Below are positions 63,140 to 64,000 of a stretch of DNA of 64,000 nt, in pieces. The translations under genes and the position numbers were made by a program. The stretch lies in the NCBI RefSeq assembly GCF_009938225.1, contig NZ_AP019657.1:2418001-2482000 (forward strand), read 5' to 3'. The DNA is from Vibrio ponticus. Its GTDB lineage: Bacteria; Pseudomonadota; Gammaproteobacteria; Enterobacterales; Vibrionaceae. The notes beneath the pieces are model-generated. The model did no database searches. It was not told the origin of the DNA and saw nothing but the letters and a program-made list of their open reading frames with translations. Position 1 is the first letter of the stretch; each line of letters begins with the position of its first letter.

Positions 63140-63493
63140 TTACTTCTTAGCAAGTTTCTCTTTGATACGAGCTGACTTACCAGAACGCTCACGTAGGTAG
63201 TACAGTTTGGCACGACGTACTGCACCGCGGCGTTTAACTTCAATGCTATCAACGATAGGAGAGTGTGTTTGGAACGTACGCTCAACACCTTCACCGTTAG
63301 AGATCTTACGTACAGTGAATGCTGAGTGTAGACCACGGTTACGGATTGCGATTACAACGCCTTCGAAAGCCTGTAGACGCTCACGTTCACCTTCTTTTAC
63401 CTTAACTTGAACTACAACAGTGTCACCTGGTGCAAATTTAGGTAGGCCTGATTTCATTTGCTCTTCTTCAAGAGCCTTGATGATGTTACTCAT
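63140..63493 (-). CDS. rplS: 50S ribosomal protein L19
   Basis: A 117-residue ribosomal protein at the 30S-50S interface. The sequence opens with [20 protein letters not shown] and has [26 protein letters not shown] and [22 protein letters not shown], diagnostic of L19. Last gene of the rpsP-rimM-trmD-rplS operon, 45 bp after trmD, with AGGA before the start. Confidence 0.98.
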   Translation of the reverse strand: MSNIIKALEEEQMKSGLPKFAPGDTVVVQVKVKEGERERLQAFEGVVIAIRNRGLHSAFTVRKISNGEGVERTFQTHSPIVDSIEVKRRGAVRRAKLYYLRERSGKSARIKEKLAKK

Positions 63494-63538
63494 TTTAATA
63501 AATTCCTAGAATAAACTGATACTAAATAAATTAGGTTA

Positions 63539-64000
63539 CTAAGCTTGATGTTCTTTAATGAACTCAGCCAGTAATTGTTCCTGTTCGTCAGTCAGAGCTA
63601 GGTTTTCCAGGAGCTCTGGTCTTCTTAGCCAAGTACGGCCTAGCGATTGTTGTAATCGCCAGCGACGAATGTCCTTATGGTTGCCTGACATCAGTACCGC
63701 AGGTACTTCTTTGCCATCCAACACTTCAGGGCGCGTATAGTGAGGGCAATCTAACAAGCCATTCGCAAAAGAATCTTCTTCTGCCGACGCAAAGTCTCCA
63801 AGTACTCCAGGGATAAACCTTGAGACTGAGTCAATTAACGTCATGGCTGGGATTTCTCCCCCGGTCATCACAAAGTCACCAATTGACCATTCTTCGTCAA
63901 CTTCGGATTGGATGATGCGCTCATCTACCCCTTCGTAGCGACCACAAATAAGAAGCAAGTTCTCGTTTGTTGCCAGCTCTTCAACCCCTTTTTGGTCGAG
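63539..64000 (-). CDS. trmD: tRNA (guanine-N1)-methyltransferase TrmD, 3' part (cut by window edge)
   Basis: The C-terminal 153 codons of TrmD, which methylates G37 of tRNAs with SAM and prevents frameshifting. The knotted SAM site is visible: [14 protein letters not shown], then [16 protein letters not shown] and the late [12 protein letters not shown] and [13 protein letters not shown]. The reading frame stays open to the window end, so the true start is outside. Upstream of rplS as usual. Confidence 0.96.
   Translation of the reverse strand, partial: LDQKGVEELATNENLLLICGRYEGVDERIIQSEVDEEWSIGDFVMTGGEIPAMTLIDSVSRFIPGVLGDFASAEEDSFANGLLDCPHYTRPEVLDGKEVPAVLMSGNHKDIRRWRLQQSLGRTWLRRPELLENLALTDEQEQLLAEFIKEHQA

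Overview
The window is a chromosomal segment of a Vibrio (Vibrionaceae, Gammaproteobacteria). The evidence is Vibrio-type rRNA with a tRNA-free 16S-23S spacer, LuxS, the oadGAB sodium pump beside a large Arg/Ser tRNA array and csrA, the recA, mutS and pilABCD-coaE-zapD-yacG blocks, and a hemerythrin-GGDEF protein of the kind known from Vibrio cholerae. No phage, integron, transposase or CRISPR array was seen.

Layout. 1-5270: an rRNA operon on the minus strand (partial 5S, 23S, 16S, leader with boxA and a P1-type promoter). 5389-7154: an HD-GYP c-di-GMP phosphodiesterase and a VOC protein. 7225-12523: a minus-strand chitobiose/cellobiose-type PTS operon (IIB, IIC, IIA, GH4 6-phospho-beta-glycosidase, ChbG deacetylase) followed by a LacI-type regulator. 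12825-16771: a divergent alpha-glucoside PTS module (GntR regulator, IICB, GH4 6-phospho-alpha-glucosidase). 16874-19435: an orphan pseudopilin, a trypsin-like lipoprotein and a Gfo/Idh/MocA oxidoreductase. 19514-25570: a divergent locus with an M20 amidohydrolase, a DMT exporter, an M24 peptidase, a YheO/DauR-like regulator, RidA and diaminopropionate ammonia-lyase. It reads as a catabolic system for a 2,3-diaminopropionate derivative. 25683-29035: a MarR regulator, a DAACS symporter and a cystathionine beta-lyase. 29217-30659: a hemerythrin-diguanylate cyclase and a small membrane protein.

30801-31597: tRNA-Leu(CAA) followed downstream by three exact-period 237-bp repeats built from degenerate tRNA 3' parts and hairpins. 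This is the most unusual structure in the window and resembles the rtT repeats after E. coli tyrT. 31788-42970: RDD protein, luxS, a lytic transglycosylase, gshA, M16 peptidase, YqaA, quinone oxidoreductase and oadGAB. 43407-44725: ten tRNA genes (8 Arg-ACG in two alternating forms, 2 Ser-GCT). 44911-53967: csrA, lysC, alaS, a tyrosine phenol-lyase (not tryptophanase, judging by substrate-site residues), a 1.4-kb AT-rich gap with four consecutive microsatellites where recX might be expected, recA with a LexA box, and pncC. 54052-62769: mutS, then pilABCD-coaE-zapD-yacG. 62770-64000: hairpin repeats, rplS and the 3' part of trmD.

CDS starts were moved inward where a Shine-Dalgarno sequence clearly favoured an internal codon. 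All functional assignments come from reading motifs and family resemblance; no database search was run.
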